Shown here: one piece after another, positions 35,767 to 42,940 of the stretch
How the letters are laid out: every line of letters starts with the position of its first letter
Numbering within the stretch: the stretch's first letter is position 1
Assembly (NCBI GenBank): GCA_016703605.1
Contig: JADJBU010000022.1
Span: 806,001-870,000, forward strand
DNA from: Candidatus Villigracilis adiacens
GTDB taxonomy: Bacteria; Chloroflexota; Anaerolineae; Anaerolineales; Villigracilaceae
Direction: 5' to 3'
DNA: 64,000 nt
Program-made: the position numbers and the translations under genes
The notes under the pieces: generated by a model
The model's database searches: none
What the model was told of the DNA's origin: nothing
What the model saw: only the letters and a program-made list of their open reading frames with translations

Positions 35767-36803
35767 GATTTTTCAATGACCTTTCGGATATTCTGAGCAG
35801 CTTCTTGCCCACGGCCATGTTGGCTTTGCAAGTCTAAATAGATCTGAACTGGAGCTGCAATCTGAATCCCATCAATTTCCTGAGTACCAATGAATACTCC
35901 CTCATCATAAGGAAGTAACAAACTAACATTCGCACCACTAGTGACACGTTTCCAGCCTAAAGCATCTGCCAGCGAATCCGGATTTCCTTCGACATAAGCA
36001 TACATTCGTTGATATCGTACAGATGGCGCAAGACGGGCAGCGCCGGAAAATGCTGTCAGTGCATAACGTATGTTCCGTTGACTGCAAATTTCAGCAAATT
36101 GATACTCACATTCAGCGATGTCTGTTATAGCATAATAGTCAACAGTCTGATTACGTTGTGATCGATACTGGGCAGCCCATCCATCAAGCACTACACCTGG
36201 GTTCTTAAGTCGAACGCCACTTTCGCCCGTTTCCAACCACTCTTGATCTGACAACAACTTCTTTACATTGGAAATCTGTCCATAACTGACATTGGCAGCT
36301 TTCGCTAAAGCCTCGGTTTTCCAATTCTTTTTTGGATCTGCCAATAAAACTCGTAGAATGCGTTCTGCTTTTGTTGAATAGAGTGAAAGATGTTTCCTGG
36401 GTTGAATATATGGATTGACGTTTCCCTCACGGTGAATGAAGACAGTATCAAATGAAAGCAAGCAATTTCCTGCCAAATCAAGATAACCCACACCTGCTTC
36501 TTTACATATCACAGCAGTAGCGGGAGAGATATAAGGGGCTATAAAAACTCCATATTCCGCAACGCCCTGTGCCAACCAATCTTTTATTTGATAAGCAGCC
36601 AATCGAGCCACCCGCGGCTGTCCATTGTCTTTATACTCTGCCAAGATTTTCAGTGATTTATTTTTAACTCTTACTTCCATCTTAAAATCTGGCTTCAACG
36701 CACTCTCATCTATAGAAATTTTTCCCAATTGTAAAAAGGGAACGCTTAACAAGCACTCCCGAATAACCTGTACAACCATGTTTTCACTTTCTCTTTTTTT
36801 CAT
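35760..36803 (-). CDS. AbiEi-like transcriptional regulator/antitoxin
   Basis: About 347 residues. The N-terminal third is a nuclease-fold-like domain (LKILAEYKDNGQPRVARLAAY). A winged helix follows near residue 160 (KNWKTEALAKAANVSYGQIS), then a C-terminal domain ending IQIYLDLQSQHGRGQEAA, all typical of the longer AbiEi-like antitoxins that precede nucleotidyltransferases. The ATG at 36803 follows AGG with good spacing; the frame reaches 36824 inside the operator. It should repress its own promoter and counter the coupled nucleotidyltransferase. Confidence 0.78.
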   Translation of the reverse strand: MKKRESENMVVQVIRECLLSVPFLQLGKISIDESALKPDFKMEVRVKNKSLKILAEYKDNGQPRVARLAAYQIKDWLAQGVAEYGVFIAPYISPATAVICKEAGVGYLDLAGNCLLSFDTVFIHREGNVNPYIQPRKHLSLYSTKAERILRVLLADPKKNWKTEALAKAANVSYGQISNVKKLLSDQEWLETGESGVRLKNPGVVLDGWAAQYRSQRNQTVDYYAITDIAECEYQFAEICSQRNIRYALTAFSGAARLAPSVRYQRMYAYVEGNPDSLADALGWKRVTSGANVSLLLPYDEGVFIGTQEIDGIQIAAPVQIYLDLQSQHGRGQEAAQNIRKVIEKSW

Positions 36804-36815
36804 TTTTAAACCTAC

Positions 36816-36865
36816 TTTCAGCATTTGCTGAAATCAATTATATCAGTGAAAAATATTTAGAACAA
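36816..36865 (-). promoter_or_regulatory. Promoter and operator of the AbiEi-like/nucleotidyltransferase operon
   Basis: On the minus strand, a -35-like TTGTTC (36865-36860), a 17-bp spacer and TATAAT (36842-36837). Just downstream, over the expected transcription start, is an inverted repeat TTTCAGCA/TGCTGAAA (36816-36833). Confidence 0.65.
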
Positions 36866-36976
36866 GTCGAGGGGATATGGACATCCCGAGGTTGAATTCT
36901 TTGTAAAAATACCGAAACAATACCGACACGAAAAACTCTCCCCTATTTCCATTCAGATATTCTTGCGCCCACTGAA

Positions 36977-37918
36977 ATGGAAACGAACCTCTTTCTCACC
37001 CAATCTCCCAACCTGGAAATCTACCAGACCCACGACCTACGCAAGTGGATCGGGATCTACCTGCACGCCTGCCGCTCCCGCAACCTCGCCGGCGGCACCA
37101 TCGAGTTTTACAGCAAGAAACTCGGTGCCTTTTCCCGATTCTGCCTGGAACACAATGTGGCGAACATCCCGCAGATCAGCGCGGACCTGATCCGCCAGTT
37201 CTTGATCATCCTAACTGAGAGCGGACATCGCCCAGCTGGTGTCCATTGCTACTACCGTTCGATCAAGACCTTCCTGAAATGGTATGAGCGAGAAACCGAG
37301 CCGGAAGGCTGGCGCAACCCGATCAACAAGGTTGATGCGCCCTTCGTCCCGCTCGAACCGCTGGACCCAGTCAGCATCGAAACCATCAAAGCCATGCTGG
37401 AGACCTGCAAGCGCGGAAAACTTTCTGATGCGCGTGATAAAGCCTCCCTGCTGGTGCTATTGGATACCGGCATGCGTTTGGCGGAGTTCCTCTCCCTGAA
37501 CATGGAGGATGTCGATCCCATCACCGGCATGATCCTGATCCGCTCAGGCAAGGGCAGAAAGCCGCGCAATGTGTATCTGGGCGATAAATCGCGCCAGGTC
37601 CTGCGCAGGTACGTCAAGGAACGCAAGGATTACAACCCAGCGCTGTGGGTCTCAAAGTCTGGGGAACGCCTGACCGAGACCGGCTTGCGCATGATGCTGC
37701 GGCGGCGAGCCGCCCAAGCCGGCGTCCCGGTGCCATCGCCACATGACTTCCGACGCGCATTTGCCATCGAGCGCTGGCGCGCCGGGGTCGACATCCTGAC
37801 GCTCTCTAAACTCATGGGGCATACCTCGTTGCAGGTCCTGAACCGCTATATCAAACAGATCGGCGAAGACCTTGAACGGGCAGCTAAACAATCCTCGCCC
37901 GTAGATAGAAACTTTTAA
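36977..37918 (+). CDS. Tyrosine recombinase (XerC/D-like integrase), copy 2
   Basis: A 313-residue paralogue of the recombinase at 31803. It keeps Arg167 (DTGMRLAEF), Lys192, His256 and Arg259 (SPHDFRRAF), His282 (LMGHTSLQ) and the nucleophile Tyr291 (NRYIKQ). It is followed 12 bp later by parA, so in this element it travels with the partition genes and may resolve multimers of the excised circle rather than integrate. Confidence 0.9.
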   Translation: METNLFLTQSPNLEIYQTHDLRKWIGIYLHACRSRNLAGGTIEFYSKKLGAFSRFCLEHNVANIPQISADLIRQFLIILTESGHRPAGVHCYYRSIKTFLKWYERETEPEGWRNPINKVDAPFVPLEPLDPVSIETIKAMLETCKRGKLSDARDKASLLVLLDTGMRLAEFLSLNMEDVDPITGMILIRSGKGRKPRNVYLGDKSRQVLRRYVKERKDYNPALWVSKSGERLTETGLRMMLRRRAAQAGVPVPSPHDFRRAFAIERWRAGVDILTLSKLMGHTSLQVLNRYIKQIGEDLERAAKQSSPVDRNF

Positions 37919-37930
37919 CAAAGGAAACCA

Positions 37931-38698
37931 ATGACAACCATCCTCACGATTGCAAATCAAAAAGGCGGGGTCGGCAAGACCACCACCGCCCTCACCCTCG
38001 CACACGGACTGGCACGCCGCGGCAAACGCACCCTGCTGTTGGATTTCGACCCGCAGGGACAAACAGCACGCGCCTTGCACCTCTCCCCTTCCGCCGGCAT
38101 CTATGCCCTGCTCACGATGGACACCGGTCTCAATGAAACCGCCTACATCCAAAGCAAGATCATGGAAACCGGACGAGAAAATCTCTGGCTGCTGCCCGGC
38201 AACAAACAAACCGCCGATGCGCAAGCAATGATCAACTCGCAAGGCAAGCCGATCTCCTGGGTGCGGGAAGCCTTGGAGCGCTTTTGTACCACCCAATATC
38301 ATTATCTTGTATTGGACACCGCTCCCAGCCTGGGAGGCATTCAGGAACGCGTCCTATGGGCAAGCGACATGGTGATCGTCCCCACGCCAGCGGAAGCGCT
38401 CGGCTCAGATGGTCTTCGGCAGGTGCTGGACACCATGAAGCGACTCTCCGCTGAGAAAGGCTGGAAAGGCGGTCTGTTCGGGGTATTACCCACATTCTTG
38501 ATGGAACAGGTCAAGGAACATCGCATCAACTTGGACGCCATGCGTGTCAATCTGCGAGAGTTGATCCTGCCGCCCATTCACCGTGCCGTGGTGCTGGCGG
38601 AATGTCCCGCCTTTGGAAAGACCATCTTCGAGCATGCACCAGACAGCCGAGCAGCAGAAGAATATGCTCGTCTGGTGGATATCGTACTCAAGGCATAG
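37931..38698 (+). CDS. parA: ParA family partition ATPase
   Basis: A 255-residue deviant-Walker ATPase. The P-loop KGGVGKTT is at residues 11-18, followed by LLLDFDPQGQTA and VLDTAPSLGG. It has no N-terminal HTH domain. It would pattern on DNA and pull a centromere-binding partner. The next gene, 9 bp downstream, is the likely partner; no ParB with a nuclease-like domain is present. Confidence 0.93.
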   Translation: MTTILTIANQKGGVGKTTTALTLAHGLARRGKRTLLLDFDPQGQTARALHLSPSAGIYALLTMDTGLNETAYIQSKIMETGRENLWLLPGNKQTADAQAMINSQGKPISWVREALERFCTTQYHYLVLDTAPSLGGIQERVLWASDMVIVPTPAEALGSDGLRQVLDTMKRLSAEKGWKGGLFGVLPTFLMEQVKEHRINLDAMRVNLRELILPPIHRAVVLAECPAFGKTIFEHAPDSRAAEEYARLVDIVLKA

Positions 38699-38707
38699 GG
38701 GAAGAAG

Positions 38708-39340
38708 ATGTCACGCAAGGATATGCTCACCGACACACATGCCGACACGGGGCGGAGTGAATTTGCCGACAGTATCCCGCTTGCCGCTACAGCGGGAGGA
38801 TGGAACCGACACGGTCGCCGTCCCGCCAAGCGCAACCGCCAATGGGAAAAGGCACATCGTCCGTACCGATATGTCAACGTGCCGTTGGAGGTACGAGAAG
38901 AGGTGTTAGCTTTGGCGGAACACCTGCGCGTGCCTGCCGACGATGTGGCCCATGCCTTCTTCGAATATGGCTTGGATCGTGTTGGCGAAGGAAAGTTGCA
39001 AGTGAAGGCGCAGCCCAATCCGCTTGGGCGGAAGATGACGCTCTTTCCGCAGAAGCAGGTTGGAGCGTGGGAAGAAGCGACGGGTCCACAACAGGACATC
39101 CCTGCCCGGAGAAAGAAAAGGGTCGAACGAAAACAGAAATCCGTTCCGGCTGTCTCGTATCGCATCCCGCCTGGCGTTCATACGGATCTGTGTTCATTGG
39201 CGGAAGAGCTTGCGGTTCCTGTGGGTGAAATCGTCACAAATTTTCTGCGACATGGATTGAAGTCTTATCGAGCCGGCAGGTTGAAGTTGACGCCTCAGCC
39301 TGTGACCGTGAAGATGACATTGAAAGGAAACGAGCAATGA
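38708..39340 (+). CDS. Tandem ribbon-helix-helix protein, candidate centromere binder
   Basis: A 210-residue basic protein with a clear internal duplication: residues 53-103 (YRYVNVPLEVREEV ... GLDRVGEGKLQVKAQP) and 149-198 (VSYRIPPGVHTDL ... GLKSYRAGRLKLTPQP). Each unit reads as a strand followed by two helices, the ribbon-helix-helix pattern, and ends with the same G-(K/R)-L-x-(V/L)-x-x-Q-P. Two units on one chain would form a built-in dimer. Position right after parA and before a phased repeat array suggests a ParB-like adaptor. I know no named family for it. Confidence 0.7.
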   Translation: MSRKDMLTDTHADTGRSEFADSIPLAATAGGWNRHGRRPAKRNRQWEKAHRPYRYVNVPLEVREEVLALAEHLRVPADDVAHAFFEYGLDRVGEGKLQVKAQPNPLGRKMTLFPQKQVGAWEEATGPQQDIPARRKKRVERKQKSVPAVSYRIPPGVHTDLCSLAEELAVPVGEIVTNFLRHGLKSYRAGRLKLTPQPVTVKMTLKGNEQ

Positions 39341-39386
39341 GCATCCGCGGAAAACTGATTGATTTTTTCAGGGTCAAGATTTTGGG

Positions 39387-39459
39387 TATGCGGTTCCGCA
39401 TAGCCTCCGCACATCTGCCGTATACATGCCGCAACTACATCCGCATATGTTGCCGCATA
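39387..39459. repeat. Six helically phased CCGCA-type repeats, putative centromere/iterons
   Basis: CCGCATA-like units start at 39396, 39407, 39418, 39429, 39441 and 39453, so the steps are 11, 11, 11, 12 and 12 bp. The first unit is also the right arm of the palindrome TATGCGG-TT-CCGCATA (39387-39402). One turn of spacing puts all sites on one face of the helix, as in parC/parS arrays bound by ribbon-helix-helix proteins or in replication iterons. Confidence 0.7.
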
Positions 39460-39578
39460 TCTTCTCTTTACAGGAAAGGCTGTGCGCCGCGATTTGAACT
39501 TGGGATGACCTGTGACCCATCTTTAGAAAATCGTTCGCCAGCGGGCTTTCTGTGGGCTTTCCAAAACTGGAGGAAAGC

Positions 39579-40490
39579 ATGAGCGTGGAGACCTCGAACC
39601 GCGTTTGGAAACAAAGCGGCAAAGGCGGGACGCCGCTGTTGCTGCTGCTGGCAATGGCGGACTGGTCTGATGACTGGGGCTATTGTCATCCGAGCATCGA
39701 ACAGATGGCGATCAAGTGCCGGCAGACCGAACGCAATATCTTGAACCTGATCGCGGACCTGGAGAAGTCCAACGAGTTACGCCGGCTGGCACGCGGAAAA
39801 GGCGGCAGGGGCAAAGGCAGCGGGTCGGTCTATCAGGTCATCACAGGGATCAACCAATTGGAGATCGCTGCCAGTGAACAGTCGTCACCCTTGGCGCGTG
39901 CGACGTTGACAAAGCTGGCAAGCGGAGAAGTCGCTCCCCCATCTGCGGCAAAACCGCCATTGGAAACGGATGAAAAGATTTCAGGTGAAAAGTTTTCACC
40001 TGAAAAGCAGAGTCCCGATTTTTCACCAGTTTCTATATTGCGCTTAAATGAATTAATTAACGTCAGTGACTCTACTCCTTCTCCTTCCCACGAAACACAG
40101 AAACATGAACCATCGCCGGAAGAACGAGCGGAAGCCTTGTATCGATTGGTACGACCCGGACACCTGACCCTGCCAAATTCCGAGCAGCGGACGGTGGCAT
40201 TGCGCGTCTTGGGCATGTACCTACAACGCTATGACTCACCACAAGCAGCAGCACAAGCCTTGAAGCCATTCGCCGCTGAAGCCGACGTGCGCGGGATCCG
40301 TCCTACCAACCTGTGCTGGCTGTCCGAATGGGCGGCGGTGGGACAGATCCCCAAACAGCGCAATAAATTTCGAAGCAACGCAAAGCCGGCACCGACTTCT
40401 GAGCCGACTGTGGATTACGAGGCAATCCGTCAGCGGATGGAAGCGGAACTTCCAACCTTGATCGAAAGGAAAGATAACGCATTAGCATGA
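39579..40490 (+). CDS. HTH-domain replication initiator-like protein
   Basis: About 303 residues from the ATG at 39579 behind GGAGG. Residues 15-70 form a helix-turn-helix of the type used by plasmid and phage replication proteins (GTPLLLLLAMADWSDDWGY, then CHPSIEQMAIKCRQTERN). A charged, low-complexity linker follows, then a helical C-terminal domain. It is coupled to a DnaC-like ATPase by an ATGA overlap, which suggests an initiator plus helicase-loader pair for the excised element. Called by motif and context. Confidence 0.72.
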   Translation: MSVETSNRVWKQSGKGGTPLLLLLAMADWSDDWGYCHPSIEQMAIKCRQTERNILNLIADLEKSNELRRLARGKGGRGKGSGSVYQVITGINQLEIAASEQSSPLARATLTKLASGEVAPPSAAKPPLETDEKISGEKFSPEKQSPDFSPVSILRLNELINVSDSTPSPSHETQKHEPSPEERAEALYRLVRPGHLTLPNSEQRTVALRVLGMYLQRYDSPQAAAQALKPFAAEADVRGIRPTNLCWLSEWAAVGQIPKQRNKFRSNAKPAPTSEPTVDYEAIRQRMEAELPTLIERKDNALA

Positions 40491-41308
40491 ATCATATTTC
40501 TGACCTTACCCCAGAGGGCATTCAGAATGCCGGCAAGGATGGAGCTATTCCAAAACCCATCCAGCATGAAGATTGTTCTCCAGATTGCCCAGAATGTGGC
40601 GGGATCGGGTATGTCCGTTATGAGGTCCCCGTGGGACATCCAAAGTTTGGCAAGGTGGAACGCTGCCGCTATGCGCAGTCGCGTGATATTGCCGCGCACC
40701 TGAGTTCTGGAAATGTCGACCCACGCATTGGATTGACCGCTGACGAAATCCGCAATTTGAACTGGAACTTGGTTCGCAAGGGAGTCAATCAGGCTGACCA
40801 GGCTTGCACGACCACACGCAAAGCCTTTGAGGATGGACACGGCTTATTATTCTTGTATGGCGGGTTTGGACAGGGCAAGAGTCTGATCCTGAAGGTCGCG
40901 GTGGCAACAGCAGTGCGAGCCGGCAAGCGGGCGGCATACGCCAACCTGGCTGGCGTGTTGGATGACATCCGCAGTGCCTACGACGAACGCGAGAACAAGA
41001 TGACCGAACTGGTGCGGCGTATGGAATGGTGGACATCCCTAGATGTGCTTGCCATCGACGAGTTAGACAAAGTCGGGCAGACCGATTGGGCAAAGGAACG
41101 AATTTTCCAACTGCTAGACCTACTCTACCAACGTGCGGTCCGACAAGAAGCACTGACTATTATCGCTGCCAATTACCATAGCACGGATGAACTCTCCGGC
41201 TACTTGAAAAGCCGCATCGAGGACAATCGCTTTGCTGGTAATGGATATTTGCTTCACCTCAAAGGCGCAGACGGGCGCAAGAGCATGCCCAAGAATTGGA
41301 AGTATTAG
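40487..41308 (+). CDS. DnaC-like AAA+ ATPase (helicase loader)
   Basis: A 273-residue protein. The N-terminus has Cys30, Cys34, Cys37 and Cys60, a probable zinc site. Walker A is GGFGQGKS (125-132), Walker B is VLAIDELDK and a sensor-like IIAANYHS follows. This is the layout of DnaC/IstB-type loaders. Coupled to the HTH initiator (4-bp overlap) and 3 bp before the next gene, so one replication operon. Confidence 0.85.
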   Translation: MNHISDLTPEGIQNAGKDGAIPKPIQHEDCSPDCPECGGIGYVRYEVPVGHPKFGKVERCRYAQSRDIAAHLSSGNVDPRIGLTADEIRNLNWNLVRKGVNQADQACTTTRKAFEDGHGLLFLYGGFGQGKSLILKVAVATAVRAGKRAAYANLAGVLDDIRSAYDERENKMTELVRRMEWWTSLDVLAIDELDKVGQTDWAKERIFQLLDLLYQRAVRQEALTIIAANYHSTDELSGYLKSRIEDNRFAGNGYLLHLKGADGRKSMPKNWKY

Positions 41309-41311
41309 CGA

Positions 41312-42562
41312 ATGGATATACTTTCCAGCCTTCCGTTGGAATGGGTGCCCATCTATCCGATGAACAGAAAGGATGTGGTGTTTGATGTTTTCAAGCACCA
41401 CATTTCATATAAAGATGGATTGCCACCCTATGCCCAGGCGCGGATCATCGACCTGATTACCAACCGTTTGATCAAAGCCCGTCAATATCCGACTCTATGG
41501 GTGTCGGTAGATGCGCCCGGCGATTGGTATGTTGTGGAAGTCAAGCGGCTGGTTAAGAAAAAAATTCCGATGACCGTTCAGCCGGCATGGAAAACCATTG
41601 TCATTGAGCGGAATTTCTCTCAGTCAATCCACCCGACCTATCTTCGAGAGGGCGATTTACCAATCTTGGCACCACGCTTTGACCCCGCGGATTACGGTAT
41701 CAAGGAATCGGTGCTGCGTGTCTTGCAAATCATGGCAAGGCTCAAGACTGCCTATAGACCTGAAATTGCTTCTCTGGCAGGTTTCAGCGAGAGTCATATT
41801 CGGAATCTTTTAAAGCAACTTCAAGCGGAGAATTTGATCGAGCGCCGACGGATCGGCAAATACGAAGGATATGCAATCCGAACCAAGGGGCTGAAGCTGG
41901 CACATCGTTCGTGGAATATCCCCAAAGGCGTTCATTTTGAAAAACATCGCGGTGAATTCCGATATGCAGGCGAGCGTCACCGACGCGTGTCGCGAAGATG
42001 GCGGGCATGGCTTGAAGCAGCACACCCAAATATAGAGATTTTGGAAAGTTGGACGGAAGCACCGCTCTTTTACGGCATCCCGGATGCGTTGATATGGGGA
42101 CGCAAAGGCGAGCACGAAATACTATTCTGGCTGGAAGTGGACAGCGGGCACAGTTCCAAAAAGGTGATGAGGCGCAATTACTCTCACCGGTTTCAAAATG
42201 CGTATCAGCATGCAAAACGATTGGGAATTTCGATTGTCTTCTGTATCATGGGTCCGCCCTGGGTGGTACGGTTCTTCCCGTCTTGCATTCCATACCTGTA
42301 TCCCAACATGACTATAATCGGACAGGACTGGCGGGCATTTGGGAAACTGCCTTTTTATGAGACTGGCGGATGGTTTTCTGGAATCGATAACCGAAAGAAA
42401 TATCCGACTGAAAAACCTCTCCCCTTCGATCCAAGTCAATATCCACCCAAGCCAAAGAAAAAAGGAATATCAACCAAGCCGAAATCCACAAAACCCAAGT
42501 ATTCCAAGGGATTTGATGATGCCGACTGGTGGTATCGAGGTAGTTCAGAACGGGAAGAGTGA
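41312..42562 (+). CDS. Replication-relaxation-like protein
   Basis: A 416-residue protein. A winged helix lies near residues 140-200 (AYRPEIASLAGFSESHIRNL). It is followed by a nuclease-like fold with FYGIPDALIWG and FWLEVDSGHSSKK, the pattern of the replication-relaxation family (PF13814) found on plasmids and conjugative elements. The C-terminus is a Pro/Lys-rich tail. It probably helps start replication or transfer of this element; activity has not been shown for most members. Last gene of the replication operon. Confidence 0.65.
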   Translation: MDILSSLPLEWVPIYPMNRKDVVFDVFKHHISYKDGLPPYAQARIIDLITNRLIKARQYPTLWVSVDAPGDWYVVEVKRLVKKKIPMTVQPAWKTIVIERNFSQSIHPTYLREGDLPILAPRFDPADYGIKESVLRVLQIMARLKTAYRPEIASLAGFSESHIRNLLKQLQAENLIERRRIGKYEGYAIRTKGLKLAHRSWNIPKGVHFEKHRGEFRYAGERHRRVSRRWRAWLEAAHPNIEILESWTEAPLFYGIPDALIWGRKGEHEILFWLEVDSGHSSKKVMRRNYSHRFQNAYQHAKRLGISIVFCIMGPPWVVRFFPSCIPYLYPNMTIIGQDWRAFGKLPFYETGGWFSGIDNRKKYPTEKPLPFDPSQYPPKPKKKGISTKPKSTKPKYSKGFDDADWWYRGSSEREE

Positions 42563-42624
42563 TGCACTAATGAAAGTGGCGTGACGGGGGTGCAGTGAAA
42601 ATGGCAAAGATTCTAGCTTTTCGC

Positions 42625-42939
42625 CTACTCCCTGCCGCATCGCATTTTGATCTTTTTCTCGATTTTTTCGTAATTGCCCAAATATGCCAGCATGAGACTC
42701 TTCCAGAGTTTGCCGTGGTTGGGGACGTTGAAATGCAACAATTCATGGACGATAACGTAATCGCCGATTTTCTTGCTCATGGTAGGGAATGCGGTATTAA
42801 AGATCAGCAGTTGACTTTTCTTTGTGTATGATGCCCACTTGTTTTTCATAGGGCGGATCGAGATCGTCTTGACTTCAATATCAAGTTTTTGTGCCCATTC
42901 ATAGACGCGGACTTTGAAGGCTTCCTTGGTCAATGCCAT
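42625..42939 (-). CDS. YgjP-like metallopeptidase domain protein
   Basis: A 104-residue protein with the zinc-site pattern HELLHFNVPNHGKLW (HExxH then a third His six residues on), as in YgjP/M48-like proteins, here about half the usual length. Such proteins are often the last gene of type I restriction operons. It starts 1 bp after the hsdR stop. Role unknown. Confidence 0.8.
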   Translation of the reverse strand: MALTKEAFKVRVYEWAQKLDIEVKTISIRPMKNKWASYTKKSQLLIFNTAFPTMSKKIGDYVIVHELLHFNVPNHGKLWKSLMLAYLGNYEKIEKKIKMRCGRE

Positions 42940-42940
42940 G

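Larger units (their letters stand above)
31715..42562. mobile_element. Integrated plasmid-like element starting at the tRNA 3' end
   Basis: A tRNA gene followed by a tyrosine recombinase is the usual left edge of an integrative element, with the T arm and acceptor end as the likely att core. The content fits: two recombinases, several toxin-antitoxin modules, ParA, a centromere-like array and a replication module, all with plasmid-type roles. I found no second copy of the tRNA end in the window, so the right edge is unknown; 42562 is only the last plasmid-type gene. Confidence 0.6.

Noticed and set aside
39337..39582. Open frame of 81 codons starting on the stop of the tandem ribbon-helix-helix gene
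   Set aside because: Start overlap looks like coupling, but the protein is Cys/Arg-rich without pattern and it runs through the phased CCGCA array and the ribosome site of the next gene.
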